Positions 36,150 through 47,815 of a stretch of 64,000 bases of DNA are shown here, piece by piece (within the stretch, counting starts at the first letter, position 1; each line of letters begins with the position of its first letter). Both the position numbers and the translations under genes were made by a program. The DNA is taken from contig JAMZAV010000105.1 of assembly GCA_024449915.1 (NCBI GenBank), positions 496,001 through 560,000 of the forward strand. Reading direction: 5' to 3'. The stretch comes from Sweltsa coloradensis. Taxonomy: Eukaryota > Arthropoda > Insecta > Plecoptera > Chloroperlidae. The notes beneath the pieces were generated by a model. The model made no database searches and was not told the DNA's origin. It worked only from the letters and a program-made list of their open reading frames with translations.

Positions 36150-36558
36150 GAACGACAAATGGTGATTGCCATGACCATTTTACAAGAAACAGAGAGAATT
36201 TTAAAATTGAAGAGCATCACCTAAACCTATCTAGTATTTGACCTGATGTCTCAGGTGCCAAATTATAAAACAAGTTGCCAAAATACTTAAAAATAACCAA
36301 AGGCCTACGGTAAGCTTTAAGATTGAACTTAAGAAGTTTTTAACTAACAATCTTATCTGTTTTATTCCGTCAAAGAGTACTTGACGTCTTAAATCTTTTA
36401 CTGAACATTTGTATTGTATTGTATTGTCATTGTGTGCTATTTTTTACTTGTCCAATATCATTGTAATTATCAATTAAGGACCGACCAAACTTTTACGACA
36501 ACTGCTATAAATCAATAACTATGTCCTTAAAGTGGGCTTATGCTTAAAAACCTTATAT

Positions 36559-36560
<2 letters not shown>
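36150..36560 (+). mobile_element. Non-LTR retrotransposon 3' relic
   Basis: With frameshifts and stops, the stretch reads ILKLKSIT, NKLPKYLKITKGLR and FKIELKKFL, the C-terminal block of LINE reverse transcriptases, followed by a short UTR that runs into (ATT)n. Different family from 17285-18362. Confidence 0.55.
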
Positions 36561-36618
<58 letters not shown>

Positions 36619-36624
36619 TTATTA

Positions 36625-36663
<39 letters not shown>
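36560..36663. repeat. (ATT)n microsatellite, ~100 bp
   Basis: About 34 TTA/ATT units with two interruptions; directly follows a retrotransposon 3' relic and was probably seeded by its tail. Confidence 0.95.
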
Positions 36664-36664
<1 letters not shown>

Positions 36665-38650
36665 ACATTGCACGGAAATTGTGTTCCCGTTGTGACTGGA
36701 AAATTAACTACGTTCGTTGAGTATGACGAAATGGAATTTATAAAAGATCACCACATGACAAACTTGTCAGTTCAAGGCACATTTTTGCTAGAAAGTACAT
36801 CAAGGCCGAGGTTATGGGCTACAACAAACAAAAGCAATCAATGAACTAATAAGAGTATATATTTTTGCAGGTAAGTGAGAATTTACCCATTAATAATCAA
36901 TAGCGCATATTATAAAAAACAATTATAAAATATAAAATTATAAAAATGTAAACTAGGTAAACTTAGTTCAATTGCTGTGTTTAATCCTGGTCCTTGATGA
37001 ATAAACTAGGAAACGCTCAGTTGGACGCGTTGATAAGCGAGCACGTGCTATAGCTAGACCCACATTGCACATTTTTTTAAATTTTAAAATTTGCGACGTT
37101 CGCTGTCCACAGGGCCATGTTTCCAATATTATTTATTATTGCCAAGGTATTTGGGTAAACCCGTGTGTAAACCTTTACTTTGTGAATAAAATCCACCGCC
37201 ATCTAGAGGACCTTGACTCCTTGGGAAAACTATTTAAACTCTTTGTTGACAAATAATAGACTGCTTCCTCGAAAGTATTTTGATTACTTCTAGGTGGCAG
37301 TGCATTAGAAACTTCGCGCGTCTTTTCGTTGCCATGGCAACGTTACTTTTGTTATAATGTAATTTCCATCTACACTACTTATCGGATCAAAATAAAATTA
37401 ACATATTCGTGACCGGACGGACATTCTAAATGATTTGGCTATCTCAGATTTTGTCCCCGTTAAGTTTTAGAAAAAAACTTTCGATTAACTTTAATGTAGC
37501 TTTTTAACTTTTTGAACGATTTTGCCACAAAACTAATGGCATTCAATCGAGAACGAAGCTTGCGGATGGTCAAAATTTCAACTCGATCCGAGCCTCCGTT
37601 CGAACGTTATGGCGAGACATACAAACAAAAAAAAAACAAACAAACAAAAAAAAACAAAAAAACAGTGACTAATTTTTCTGGCAGAGTCAAATGGAAACGC
37701 TCGCTTCGCTCGCTTAAATTAAACATGAAATATTCTGAATTCTGATACGTAGTTATCAATGGAGTAGAGTAGATTTAGCAGAACAGTAAAATGTTGACAA
37801 TATAAAAATGTTGTTACTGCTACATCCTCTTTTCTATGTACTATCATTGTATTTGTTTTTCATTTTACTTCATATTATAATTTATAATCCATACTCTATC
37901 TTCATTAAAAATGTGGAATTGTTGTATTGTACACAAAAACACGCATTAAAAGTACATTAGGTAAAAATGAAAAGTGTTAAAGCAAATCTTAAAACAGTGC
38001 AAATCGGAGCTCTCGAATTGAATGAATGTTACTTAAATCAAATACTGTTTTGTATTCTACTTAGACTTCAAAGTTCAAAAACCACAATATTGAAACATTA
38101 ATGACTATGCAATCAACACTGGATAGTGGATACAGGCAAAATATAGTACAAAGTTTCAAGTTAAATTCTGTTACCATATTTGGATAAATGATAAGATGTT
38201 TTAGGCATACAAAATTTGTAAATTATCATTAAGACCACTAAAGAATTTGGCTTTAAGTGTTAGTGTTTTGGAGGGTGATTGGAGTATGAATTAGCTTAGT
38301 TTGCATTAAATTATGAATTACGAACTTTACAGTTTCATTTATCTATTAGTTTTATGGGTTCTATGTGGTTGCTGCGCTGTTTTCTCCCTCAAGTTAAATA
38401 CTGTGTAACAAACGCCTTGGCATGCTGGAAAGCTTAGTCTGTTAGCCGCTAGTGTGTCCAGTCATAACAATAATAAGAGAATGTATGACCCAGGTAGATG
38501 TTGATGAATGAATGAATGAATGATTTGTTGAATCAACTGTTGAATTAATTATGTTATTAATAAATTACTGTACTAGTACAGAAATGGAATTTTACTCCAT
38601 GAAATTTAAAAAAAGTATTTGGATCAATATGGTAGGTAAGTTGAGGCAGT

Positions 38651-38730
38651 TCAATTCCTTGTTTGCATCTCGCTCCCATTCTTGTAAACTTGAAGAGGGA
38701 CATAAGAACCATTTGTTGGCGGCTCTCCAC
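38651..38730 (-). CDS. MFSD6: MFSD6 coding exon 10 (C-terminus)
   Basis: Acceptor TTATTTTCAG; encodes GEPPTNGSYVPLQVYKNGS and ends at TGA 38651-38653. NGSYxPLxVYxNG is the typical C-terminal tail of arthropod MFSD6, which supports this short 80-nt exon. Confidence 0.87.
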
Positions 38731-41700
38731 CTGAAAATAAAATCCTTTTATAATGGGAGTTTAGAAGAAAAGTGGATGCATAAAGAGCAGGTACTATACA
38801 TTCCTTTCAAAGCCAAACTATGCATATCCCCTTGGCTTAAACAAAAGAGCTCCAGTAAGTGACTTGCTTGCCTACCTCGCACAATAGGCGACCGACTTCT
38901 TGAGGCGGAGTTTGTTGGCGCGAGACATCTAGGCTTCAGACAACAGTGGTAAAGAAGGAAGTAGATGGATGCAATAACGGCAGCAGCAATTGCTCCCGCA
39001 CGATAGATGCCAATCAAAGAGTCGGACCATTCGTTGATGACGCCGGTCAATAATGCTCCCAGACAGCGACCTGGAGAAGAATAACTTTATAAGTTTCCCT
39101 CTTAAGGTTATGCAGAAGTAGCACTTTATCATACACTTTTATTCTTCAGTCATCTCCTCTTCTGTTATCTCCTCTTCTAGATTTTCTTGTGATCTTTATT
39201 TTTTCCTTGTTTAATTTGTGGCTAAGTATGTCTTAAATGAATTATTGATAATTTAGCTTTATTTCCCCAATAACATTTTTAAAACAAAAAATAAAAAAAA
39301 CTTTAAAAAAAGGAAACATTAAAGAATGTAAAATACTAAATGAGGTGGACACTCTTCCTAAAAATAATCTCTTCAAAGGGGGAAAAGGTGACGTTGAAAT
39401 TTGTTTTGGGAGGCATGGAATAAATGTATCCAATGAGCACAGAGCATGGTCCTAAAGTGTAATTGCAACAAATTCCTTAGCTTTTTTTCCTCCACTTTTT
39501 TACCAAGTATTTAAAACTGTCTAATGAGACGTATGTTTTTTAGTCAGTTGGTAGTTAATTAAACAGTTTTATGTGTGTATAATCAGAGTTTGTTTGAGTT
39601 GAAGATTTTGAATAATAATTTGCATGTACCCGTATGTTGTTTTTAGAGGTGTGTCGTAGGTGTGGATATTTTTATTTTTGGCAGTTTTTTAAGTTTTTTT
39701 TTACTTTTAGAATTGCCTGTAGAATGAACAGACTATAGAAAGAATGTTAAGAGGGCTCACCACCCTTTTGATAGTTAGTAAATAGCGGTTTGCTCGGCCA
39801 AAAAGCATCCTACGTATATACAATTTTGCAAACTTGTCAATAAAGCATACATGGACGTTCCAACAGTTATAGATTTTCAAAATTTTGACTTGATCAGCCA
39901 GAAAAAATTCACGAATATAGTCAATTTTGGACTTTTTAACAAAATTGAAATCGTGAAATCTAATTTATTTTTTATAAATTATTTCAAAACAAATTTTAGG
40001 AATGTGTTACTATAGAAACCTTTATTTCCACTTTCTTGAGATATGTTCAAAATTTCTAACAACTGTGATGTCATTCAGCCGAGCAAACAGAAAATTGCCT
40101 AAAAAAGGGGTGGTGAACGCTCTTAAGATATTAAACTTAATGAAGAGAGGTTTACAGTGTGATCTTTGAGACTTGTTTAGCATTGACCAGATTACCTTCT
40201 TTTGAATTATAAAAATTTTCTTGGTACTGGGAGAGCAACCCCAGGATTCAATTCCATACCTTATGTGTGCCTCAAAGTAAGAAATAAACTACCTATTTTG
40301 GCTGTTGCAATGCTTGCTACAGACTTCATTGATTTGATTGCAAAGTAGCCAGAGTTAAGTTTTTTAATTAGCATGTTGATGTGTTTGTGCCACTTGAGTT
40401 TATTATCTATTAATCTTTTATTAGTCCCACAAAATTTGTTGATGACCATACTGTTTTTATTTCTACCCGTGGGTCTTTGAAAATTCAACAACTATAGATA
40501 CAGCAAGATAAGTTGTGATTTGCCAATCTCTCTAATGGTAAGAATATCATAATGAGGGTTCTAATAATAACCGTCACAGCTCTGTTAAGCAAACTCATGA
40601 TGGGTGTCAACTGACCTATGCAGAAGTGAGCCACTACACCGGCTGCCTGTCCGCTAGCTGTCAGATGTCGGGGGACTAAGTGGTGTATGTAGAGGACAGA
40701 CGTCACCCACATAAGACTCAGAGTGAACATCTCCAAGGGTTCACATATCAGAGTCCACCACGGATCCGTGAAGAACGATAACCCTTTAAACACATACAAA
40801 TCACATGAAATTGTAGGCCTACTACTTTCACTTGTAAAACTGTACAGTTTTTGGCAAATTATATACATGAAATTAAATTTCAATTCATTCTCGGCCCGTC
40901 AGCTGATGTAACTCATCAGTAGGGCCATGGAAAAATTTGCAGTTATAAAACAAAGTTGTAACACTTTCAATTTTAAAAATAGCTGGTTGATACATACAAT
41001 TTTGTTTTAAACCTTAAAAACAAACTGCTAGCTTCTTACACAACTGGTGAGAAAATATGCAATATAATTTGTAAATAAAAGTAAAAAAAGGTGACATTTG
41101 GTTGTAAAAAGTGGGGAAACAATATAAACCTTGGTTTTAGGGGCGAAATCACACTTGACATGCTGTCTAAGTCACACACACCTGTGTAGCGAACAATGTA
41201 GAACGTGAAGGATAAAATAAGCAGGTTCGAGTGGCCACAGTAGTCGATGATCTTCTCAGAATACCAGAGAAGAGGGATCGCAGGGAGAGCTCCTGCACTC
41301 AGAGTCAATCCTTCCAAGAAAGATGGGCTGCGCAATTGAGACAAGTGCCTGCAACATCGACAGACACGTTAGTGCATGGTACTGTTGCTATCGCCATAAC
41401 TTTATCTAACAAATGCTATTCACGATGGGTCGATTACAAAAACACATGTGTGAGGTGTGTAACATTATTGGCATCTCGAGCGGTAGCCACACAACTGGTG
41501 AACAGATATTTTAGAAAACATGACAATTGCTAATTTTACTAACAATTAAGGTTTTCCAATTCTTAGAAAAAAATAAGTCAATACTATCAAATGCTACATT
41601 TTCTCAGTAGAGTGTTAAAATAGAAAATACTAAATATTCAAAATAAAATGCTATTTTTACGTGCCTCTAAATGGTGGATTGGAGCACAGGCCCATTGTTT

Positions 41701-44700
41701 TATACATTTCATACCTGCACACCAACCATTCACAGATACCGTGGTTATTATTGACAAAATAATTAAATAATAAGTGGAACACTATCTGGTTTCATAACTT
41801 ATATTTAAAATAAAATCATACACTACTTAGGCTGCACAAACAAGTCGCGTGGAGTAAAAGCTTTAACATAAAGTTCACAAAACAAAATACGAAATAGCAA
41901 CATATGGCACGTTCATGTGCACGCTTCTATCAACTTGTTAATTGGAAATTTGCATGTTAGCATCACAAGTGTATCTTTATCTATCATGGGAATTATGTAC
42001 AGAGTCCAGGTTTGTTAAAAAACATGTGTCTTAAAAATTAACATAAAAACATAATCACTGCAGAGTATTGACCTGTGAGAATGACTCACCAAGGTAGATA
42101 AGAGTCCATGGCACTGAACAGAGCTCCGAGTAGAATCAACACGGTAAGGAGCGCCGCTAGTTCTGCTCCCCACTTCTTGGCGGGCGGCCCGGCGCTCCCC
42201 CTAGCAGCCCACCACCATTCGGGCGTACTGAGCGGCATGGACCGGGGGAAGGAAACCAACAATGCAGAGAGCACCATCGAGACGGCAAACACGACCAAGG
42301 AGTAGAGGAACACAGGGTTGCTGGTGGTCTCGGGAGGGTCAATCACAGCCAGACCGTGAACAAGGAAGTGGATCGTAGGGGCAAACAGGGCAAAGCCCAG
42401 GGAACCAAACGCCAGCTGCCGACCAAAGTCTGAGTGACTGACAGAGGTCTCGTGGGTCGCGATGATTATGGCCGTGTACAAGAGAGCGACCGCGGCAGAA
42501 GGGAATACGTCGGCTATTGACCGCACCTGTAACAACACAGTCTCAACTAAACAGACATACGAAGGCAAAATTACTTTTACATCATACACTTCACATAGGC
42601 ATTGATATAGAAAATTAAAAATAGTTAGATTTGTGTAATGTGAGAATCTTCAAATGTAATGCTGTTCAGAGTATATTACCTGTCACCATTATAATAATTA
42701 TAATCCCAATAAACTACTCCAACAAATACTATGATGTTGTAATCTTGCACAGCAGGTAATAAAAATTACATGGATTACCGGGTGGAATGTATGAAACGAG
42801 AATTACCCTCTTTTATGATATTTGTTCGTTTGTTTCAATTTAAAACTTGATTTCATATTTGAAAAAAAACAGAAATGAAAATGAGGATCCTATATTGTTC
42901 AGCAAAAATAAAATAATCTAGAGTTTGTCTTGTACTACCAACTATTCGAATATTTTTTTCATTGAACATTGAATATATTAAAATATACTCATTTCATGAT
43001 AAGACTAGGAAGTTTAATTTAAAAACAAGTTACCAGCAAATAAGTCCAGAATGTAACGTCCTGGTCTCCAATAGTCCGCTGACATTGGCTTTCTGCGAGG
43101 ACACTGCCCGCTACTGTGTAAGGTTCGTCCAACGAGCACTCAACTCGGCAGATGTGGTGGTCCATATCAGCCAGAAGTGACGGCGGTATGCGGCACTCCA
43201 CGTCCCCACCTGTTTCAAGCACATACTTAAACACAGACATGATGTTTTGCAACACACATGCAGTCCGGTATATTCAAGTAGAGCTGTAGAATCTCACAAA
43301 GTCGGTGTTTTTAAGGGGAGCAGGAATCAAACTTATCGTCAAAGTTGATTTTTTGAGTTGAATATGTTATATTGTTAATCACCATTAAATTAAAAAAATG
43401 TAATAAATATTTTTTGTTTTTTTTTGTTTTTTTTTTTGCAAAAATTTAATTTATTTATGTTGCTATGACAACCATCGTATATTAACGACTTAAAAATTAA
43501 TGTTTATAGGCCTAAAAAGAACGAGTAAATTATTTTTAAAATTGTTAGCAAAAACTCTTTATCTGCTGAATTAAAAAAAATCATATCTCTTAAGTTGAAT
43601 ACCCTCCGAAAAAATGGTACCGGAAATGTCATTACTGCACATGAAGTACATCTTAAATATTAACTTTAACATCCGTTTACTCAAAACTATACTTTTTAAA
43701 CTACGGTACATATAAGTTAGGCAGTTTTGAAGCTAGAGCCTTGAAATTTTGAGGACTACTTTATTGAGATATTTTTGACAAATAGTAGGTAGGAAATTTT
43801 GATAAATTATCGGGATAAAATTATAGCGCATGCTTAGGTCTAAAAATTGCCCAATTTTTTTTGACAATATATATATATATATCTAGAATATACAAATTTA
43901 AAAACAAACAAAAATCCTACCTACTGTTTCTTACTATTGGCTTAAGCTACCCAAAAAATCAAAATTTTTGTCTCTAAATTAAATAGTGTTTGATTAAAAT
44001 TAAATGGTACCGGAAATCTCCAAATTTAACATGGGGAACATAGGCCGTTCCTGCTCCCCTTAATATACACATCCCTCTAGCAGAGCCTTATAATGATGCT
44101 ACAACTGTTGATTGGAGTAACTGGGAAGAAGAAGTAATAGGGAACCTAAGTAGGCATTGTCTGGTTCTCTCCGGTCAGCGTGGTATAGGCGATTAACCCG
44201 TGCTAAATGTTTCGTAAGCGATAGCGTGAGAACCCGACCACGGACAGGAATTATATTCATACTGTAAGAAACTATAATCTTTCCTCTTTGCGTGGATATA
44301 CATAATTCTTCTCTATCACAAATATTAATGACATTTGTTTTGAGTTGAAATGAACTCTACATTTACACTGTTGCCAAACCTTCCAAACTGCTCATGAAAA
44401 AGCACGTAAAAATATTTTATCCTTTGTGGCTATTGTGAGGTCACTGGGTTGTACTAGATTATACATTACTAATAAAATATCATTTAATGTGCCAACAAAA
44501 TCTTGAATGCGAAGTACATTTAGCAACCATGGACAGGCGCGTGGTATGCGAGGATGCCACAGCTGCACACAACGTGGCTGCGTCTCGCTTAGGTTGCCGC
44601 TCAGTCAGAGTACATTTGCGACAGCGCGCAAACATGGGTCCATTTAACTCATAATAGTTTGAATTCAGGAAGCGTCATCGAGCAAAGTAGAATGCCATCA

Positions 44701-47170
44701 TCTTCTTCACAGAATTATGCATCTTGTGATGTTATTGGTTTAGATTTCTTTTGCGCGAGTCAAAAGATACGGCGAGTTACATTTTCGTACCATGCTAATT
44801 CTTATGGGCGCTGAGACCAGAGAGAACCAATTTCCTTCCCGCCTTCAAAACTTAGGTTCCCTATACAATTTAAATGAAACACTTTGAACTGTAAACTGAA
44901 ACAATTAAAAATGAAGGTGTTTTCTGTCAATCTTGAGACAACTTTTAGCAATGTAATAAACAAGAAAAGCTTTTCAATACCTTGATATTGCCCTTAGATT
45001 TAGATCTTTGATTTTTAAAGAGACCCAGATACATATTATGTTGTGTCCACTCCACCATCTACCCAGGTTCATATTGTGTCAAATCCATCACCTACCCAGA
45101 GGATATCGGCACCACTCGTGTCGGGACGCGGATGGATTAGTTGCTTGCAACAGACTGGCATTGATGGCTATCATCTTCCTGATGTCTGTATACACGTGAC
45201 AGGAGACAACTCCTTCCGAGCTGCGCAAGCAGATGTGAGGCTGGGGCTGATCTGGCTGGAATATAGCGTGTCTTCGACGTCGTTCCGGTTCCTAAAATTT
45301 ACTCAATTGTTAGATCAACCCAAGATTGATTGAACCGATATTAAATATACTTGGGGACCATTATGAATACAGTTTTTACAGTTTTTCGAATTAATTATTG
45401 AATTAGCTTAGGCCCTAAATGAGCATAACAGATATTTATAATAGAAACACAAAATTCATTAAAAAACTTTGTGTTTTACTGGAAACTACTTAAAATTTTA
45501 CCACAGCCCACGTATAAAATTCTGGCATAATATCTTTAGTCAAATAACGACTTAAAAATGACATATAATTGTTAATTTCAGGGTATATTTGAACAATTTT
45601 CTAGTTACAAAAATATAGTATCGACCTGGTACCTACACCAAGAGACTTTATAAAATTGAAACTTGAATGGTGGGAGACTCCAGAGAATATAGTTATACTA
45701 ACCACGTCATCAACAGGATCATCCGGTTCTGTTGTGATGGCAGCCATGGTAGTGTTAGCGTCTCCCTCCAGTGGACTCATGATGCCCGCTTCTGGCTGGC
45801 AGTCATAGTGACAATCAGTCAGTCTCAGCGGTCCGACCTGGAACAATAAAACCTCTCATATAACCACCCAACGAATATGGGATACCACTCAAGGTTGAAC
45901 AATGTGATATAGTTAATTGTGAGTACAGTACAATTTAAAAAAAAAATATCATATTCATAATATTCAATATTCTCATTTTATGTAGACAACTCGTGTGGTT
46001 ATTGATATATTGATGTAACAAAGAGGAACCTCAACTTCAAAACTGAACGGATTATATTAATTCAAAGATAAGGTGAATAAATCTGAAAGGTAGACAGTAT
46101 TTATAACCAAACAGTACTAAATATAGTACATTTAAAATAAACATACATATATCTATGCACCTCTAAGTCTCTTTTTTTTACACAGAACCATTGAATAGAG
46201 TTCATTGAATAGGAAGATAGTTGAATAGACATACCTTTTCTTCCGCCCAGTGATAGCAAGACGATTGTTCCATACAGCGTTCTTGTAACACTTCCGCTCC
46301 ATGTGTATCGCAAGTGAAACTGACCGCTGGACGACGTGGCTCGAACCGTATCACTGTCGGGATGGCCAGAAGTAGCAAGTAGCTGACGGCAGAGGCAAGC
46401 ATTGCCACCACCAACATCACTCGCAGCGAGCCGCCATTGTTGCGTGAGCTGGCACTCCCAAGTTTGTCAGCAAGAGGGCCGGCAAAGAGTGGCCCCAGAA
46501 GCGCTACCAGAGGTGCGACGATAGAAACTATATGGGCGTCACCATGGGTCAGGCCAACAGCCAGCATGTGTTTGGGTAGTATAGGAAACAAACATCCCAC
46601 TCCTGAAATATACAGAAACATTAGATTTGTGAATAACCGGGCTGTTTTAATGCGGTGGTATCTTTCTTATTGCCAACGTTACACAAAAATATAATTTATA
46701 CACTTAAATATGTTTAGAACACTTAATAAATTAATATAATGTGCAAGGAATATCATTCCAATAGCTTCCACAAATCTAGGATATTTACACACATCACGGA
46801 CACCCCACTCATCTTGGTCACCTTAGCAGTAGCTATGCAACACACCCACAAAACCAGTCTAAAGGTGTCTCCAATGAGGAATGACATTTTAAAAGTTATG
46901 CTTATCTTGGAAAGAAGATAAACAGAACTCATCAACATACTCATACAATACTTTTGAGTCAAGTACTCAGTAAAGTTCTGTCACTACTTTCAAGAAAAGT
47001 ATACTGTAGACTAACGTCATTACTTTTATGGAATAAAGTAACATGCAAAGTAAATATCGTTTAAGACTATAGTATAGTTTATCTGCACAATGTAAAGCCA
47101 CAAACTCACCACCAAAGAAACAAAAGAGGAGAAGTTTCAGCGTGACTAATGTTCGATTCCCAGGCTTCAT
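38651..47170 (-). CDS. MFSD6: MFSD6-type major facilitator superfamily protein, complete
   Basis: Ten exons join in phase: 47110-47170, 46235-46602, 45703-45837, 45096-45291, 43034-43209, 42090-42526, 41182-41348, 40616-40783, 38876-39070 and 38651-38730 (1,983 nt, 660 residues plus stop). TM1-2: LKLLLFCFFGGVGCLFPILP and IVAPLVALLGPLFAGPLADK. Then RVMLVVAMLASAVSYLLLL, a long Cys-containing extracellular loop (residues about 110-300), TM blocks SAAVALLYTAIIIA, FGSLGFALFAPTIHFLVHGL and VVFAVSMVLSALLVSF, then DYCGHSNLLILSFTFYIVRY, DPWWTLICEPLEMFTLSLMW, RCLGALLTGVI and AIAAAVIASIYFLLYHCC. About 12 membrane segments. MFSD6 family proteins are orphan plasma-membrane or endomembrane transporters; the substrate is unknown. 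The loop cysteine pattern is that of arthropod members. Confidence 0.93.
38876..39070 (-). CDS. MFSD6: MFSD6 coding exon 9
   Basis: RCLGALLTGVINEWSDSLIG and IYRAGAIAAAVIASIYFLLY (last TM), then a Ser/Arg tail. The exon could read through to a stop at 38748, but donor GTAGGC (38870-38875) joins in phase to exon 10, which restores the family C-terminus. Confidence 0.88.
39071..39746 (-). other. MFSD6 intron 8, distal part
   Basis: AT-rich; A-run cluster near 39280-39310; nothing coding. Confidence 0.6.
39747..40126. mobile_element. TTAA-flanked MITE (family B), copy 1
   Basis: TTAA at 39747-39750 and 40123-40126. Ends GAGGGCTCACCACCC (left) and, inverted, GAGCGTTCACCACCCC (right) are imperfect inverted repeats. 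About 372 bases, AT-rich, no ORF. A diverged inverted copy lies at 47816-48176. In MFSD6 intron 8. Confidence 0.7.
40616..40783 (-). CDS. MFSD6: MFSD6 coding exon 8
   Basis: SFFTDPWWTLICEPLEMFTL, LMWVTSVLYIHHLVPRHL, SGQAAGVVAHFCIG; a short pyrimidine-poor acceptor (TTTAAAG) was chosen because it alone keeps phase. Confidence 0.88.
41182..41348 (-). CDS. MFSD6: MFSD6 coding exon 7
   Basis: HLSQLRSPSFLEGLTLSAG, ALPAIPLLWYSEKIIDYCGH, NLLILSFTFYIVRYTG; donor GTGTGT. Confidence 0.95.
41349..42089 (-). other. MFSD6 intron 6
   Basis: AT-rich with no recognised element. Confidence 0.6.
42090..42526 (-). CDS. MFSD6: MFSD6 coding exon 6
   Basis: Longest exon, 437 nt: VRSIADVFPSAAVALLYTAI, HSDFGRQLAFGSLGFALFAP, VFLYSLVVFAVSMVLSALL, then a Pro/Trp/Gly-rich cytosolic loop and AALLTVLILLGALFSAMDS. 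Confidence 0.95.
43034..43209 (-). CDS. MFSD6: MFSD6 coding exon 5
   Basis: GDVECRIPPSLLADMDHHIC, then CSLDEPYT and VLAESQCQRTIGDQDVTFW; end of the Cys-rich loop and entry to the next TM. Donor GTAACT. Confidence 0.93.
43311..44063. mobile_element. TTAA-flanked MITE (family C), 745 bp
   Basis: TTAAGGGGAGCAGGAA at 43311-43326 is repeated exactly, inverted, at 44048-44063. The interior is AT-rich with paired ATGGTACCGGAAAT words (near 43614 and 44005) and (AT)n at about 43868-43880. No ORF. TTAA duplication points to piggyBac or Kolobok type. In MFSD6 intron 4. Confidence 0.85.
44064..45095 (-). other. MFSD6 intron 4, remainder
   Basis: No exon; GC-richer patch 44515-44640 (GGACAGGCGCGTGG, GCGCGCAAAC) of unknown meaning. 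The stretch 44120-44250 and 44820-44860 share AGGGAACCTAAG and TTCCCT words in inverted order, suggesting another foldback element. Confidence 0.45.
45096..45291 (-). CDS. MFSD6: MFSD6 coding exon 4
   Basis: A four-Arg start, then PHICLRSSEGVVSCHVYTD and HEWCRYPL: the PH.C...C.VYTD...WC.YPL loop signature of arthropod MFSD6. Acceptor TTTTAG, donor GTAGGT. Confidence 0.9.
45703..45837 (-). CDS. MFSD6: MFSD6 coding exon 3
   Basis: 45 codons, phase 0 at both ends: VGPLRLTDCHYDCQPEAGIM then an acidic segment (EPDDPVDDV). Extracellular loop with paired Cys. Donor GTTAGT. Confidence 0.92.
46235..46602 (-). CDS. MFSD6: MFSD6 coding exon 2
   Basis: TM1 end to TM3 and the start of the big loop: GVGCLFPILPKHML, LVALLGPLFAGPLADKLG, RVMLVVAMLASAVSYLLLL, VSFTCDTHGAEVLQERC, SSCYHWAEEK. 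Confidence 0.95.
46603..47109 (-). other. MFSD6 intron 1
   Basis: Unique-looking AT-rich DNA; no exon or element recognised. Confidence 0.6.
47110..47170 (-). CDS. MFSD6: MFSD6 coding exon 1 (start)
   Basis: ATG at 47168-47170 with an in-frame TGA 15 bases upstream of it; encodes MKPGNRTLVTLKLLLFCFFG, the start of TM1. Donor GTGAGT. Confidence 0.9.
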
Positions 47171-47210
47171 TGCAGCAGTAAGTCAGCAGCAAGTCAATAG
47201 GTAGTAGTTT

Positions 47211-47252
47211 CTACAGCTGAACCATCTTCTTTTGGGATGAATCTTTCAGCAT
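47211..47252 (-). CDS. Upstream ORF in MFSD6 leader
   Basis: ATG at 47250-47252 opens a 13-codon ORF (MLKDSSQKKMVQL) ending 40 bases before the MFSD6 ATG, just after a splice acceptor (TTTGTTTAG, exon begins 47255). It would be in every mRNA using this exon and could dampen translation. Confidence 0.45.
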   Translation of the reverse strand: MLKDSSQKKMVQL

Positions 47253-47344
47253 AACCTAAACAAAAGAGATGTTTTAATCCAAATATTCATTATTATATTT
47301 TTTTAAGAACAAAAACAATTCAGAAGTTAAAAAGTTACGGTGGT

Positions 47345-47412
47345 CTATAGTTGGCTAAGGCGCCTACCTGGAATGTGGGAGACAAGGGTTCAATTACCAT
47401 TCCACCAATTCC
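47345..47412 (+). repeat. tRNA-like sequence
   Basis: TAGTTGGCTAAGGCGCC (A-box-like), then GGGTTCAATTACC (B-box-like) about 33 bases later, and matching end bases. Related to GCGCCTTAGCCAAC at 33171-33184 on the other strand. A SINE head is more likely than a working tRNA. Confidence 0.4.
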
Positions 47413-47815
47413 ACATACAGGAGTGCCACAAAATCGGAAAATTGTAGTATTGAGTAACAGTAGGTATTGAGTAATAAATTTACTAATGTATTACAGACAG
47501 AATAGAGGATAAATAGAGAAGAGTATAAAATATAGAATACCGGTATACAAACAATTAAATGCAAAATATTACGGATTAATATTATTCATAATACACTTTA
47601 GTTTTAACGTTTACTTAATTTTATTTAACGTTAGCATTTAAAAGATAAGTCCCGGCCGGATATCGAACCTTGTTGCTTTGTATTTACCTATGCTTTCAAA
47701 ACAGGGTTATCATTTTTGTCCAGTTCCTTCAACATATTTATACTTTATTTATCGATCACTCTTTAGTATTTCGTGATCTTTTTCAACCAGTTTTCTGGCA
47801 TCAGGAAATTTATGC

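Larger units (their letters stand above)
31600..38650. other. Intergenic, TBC1D19 to MFSD6
   Basis: No coding exon supported. Contents: poly-G run near 32109, inverted repeat 33185-33415, tRNA-like pieces near 33130-33180 and 33690-33755, 32-bp minisatellite 34180-34640, non-LTR relic plus (ATT)n 36150-36663, and an A-rich AAAC/AAAAC tract near 37626-37662. Confidence 0.65.

Noticed and set aside
36532..36720. Leu-rich ORF
   Set aside because: Translation of the (ATT)n microsatellite.
47345..47412. Functional tRNA gene
   Set aside because: Internal promoter boxes resemble a tRNA, but stems do not pair well by eye; kept only as tRNA-like repeat. A tRNA covariance-model scan would decide.
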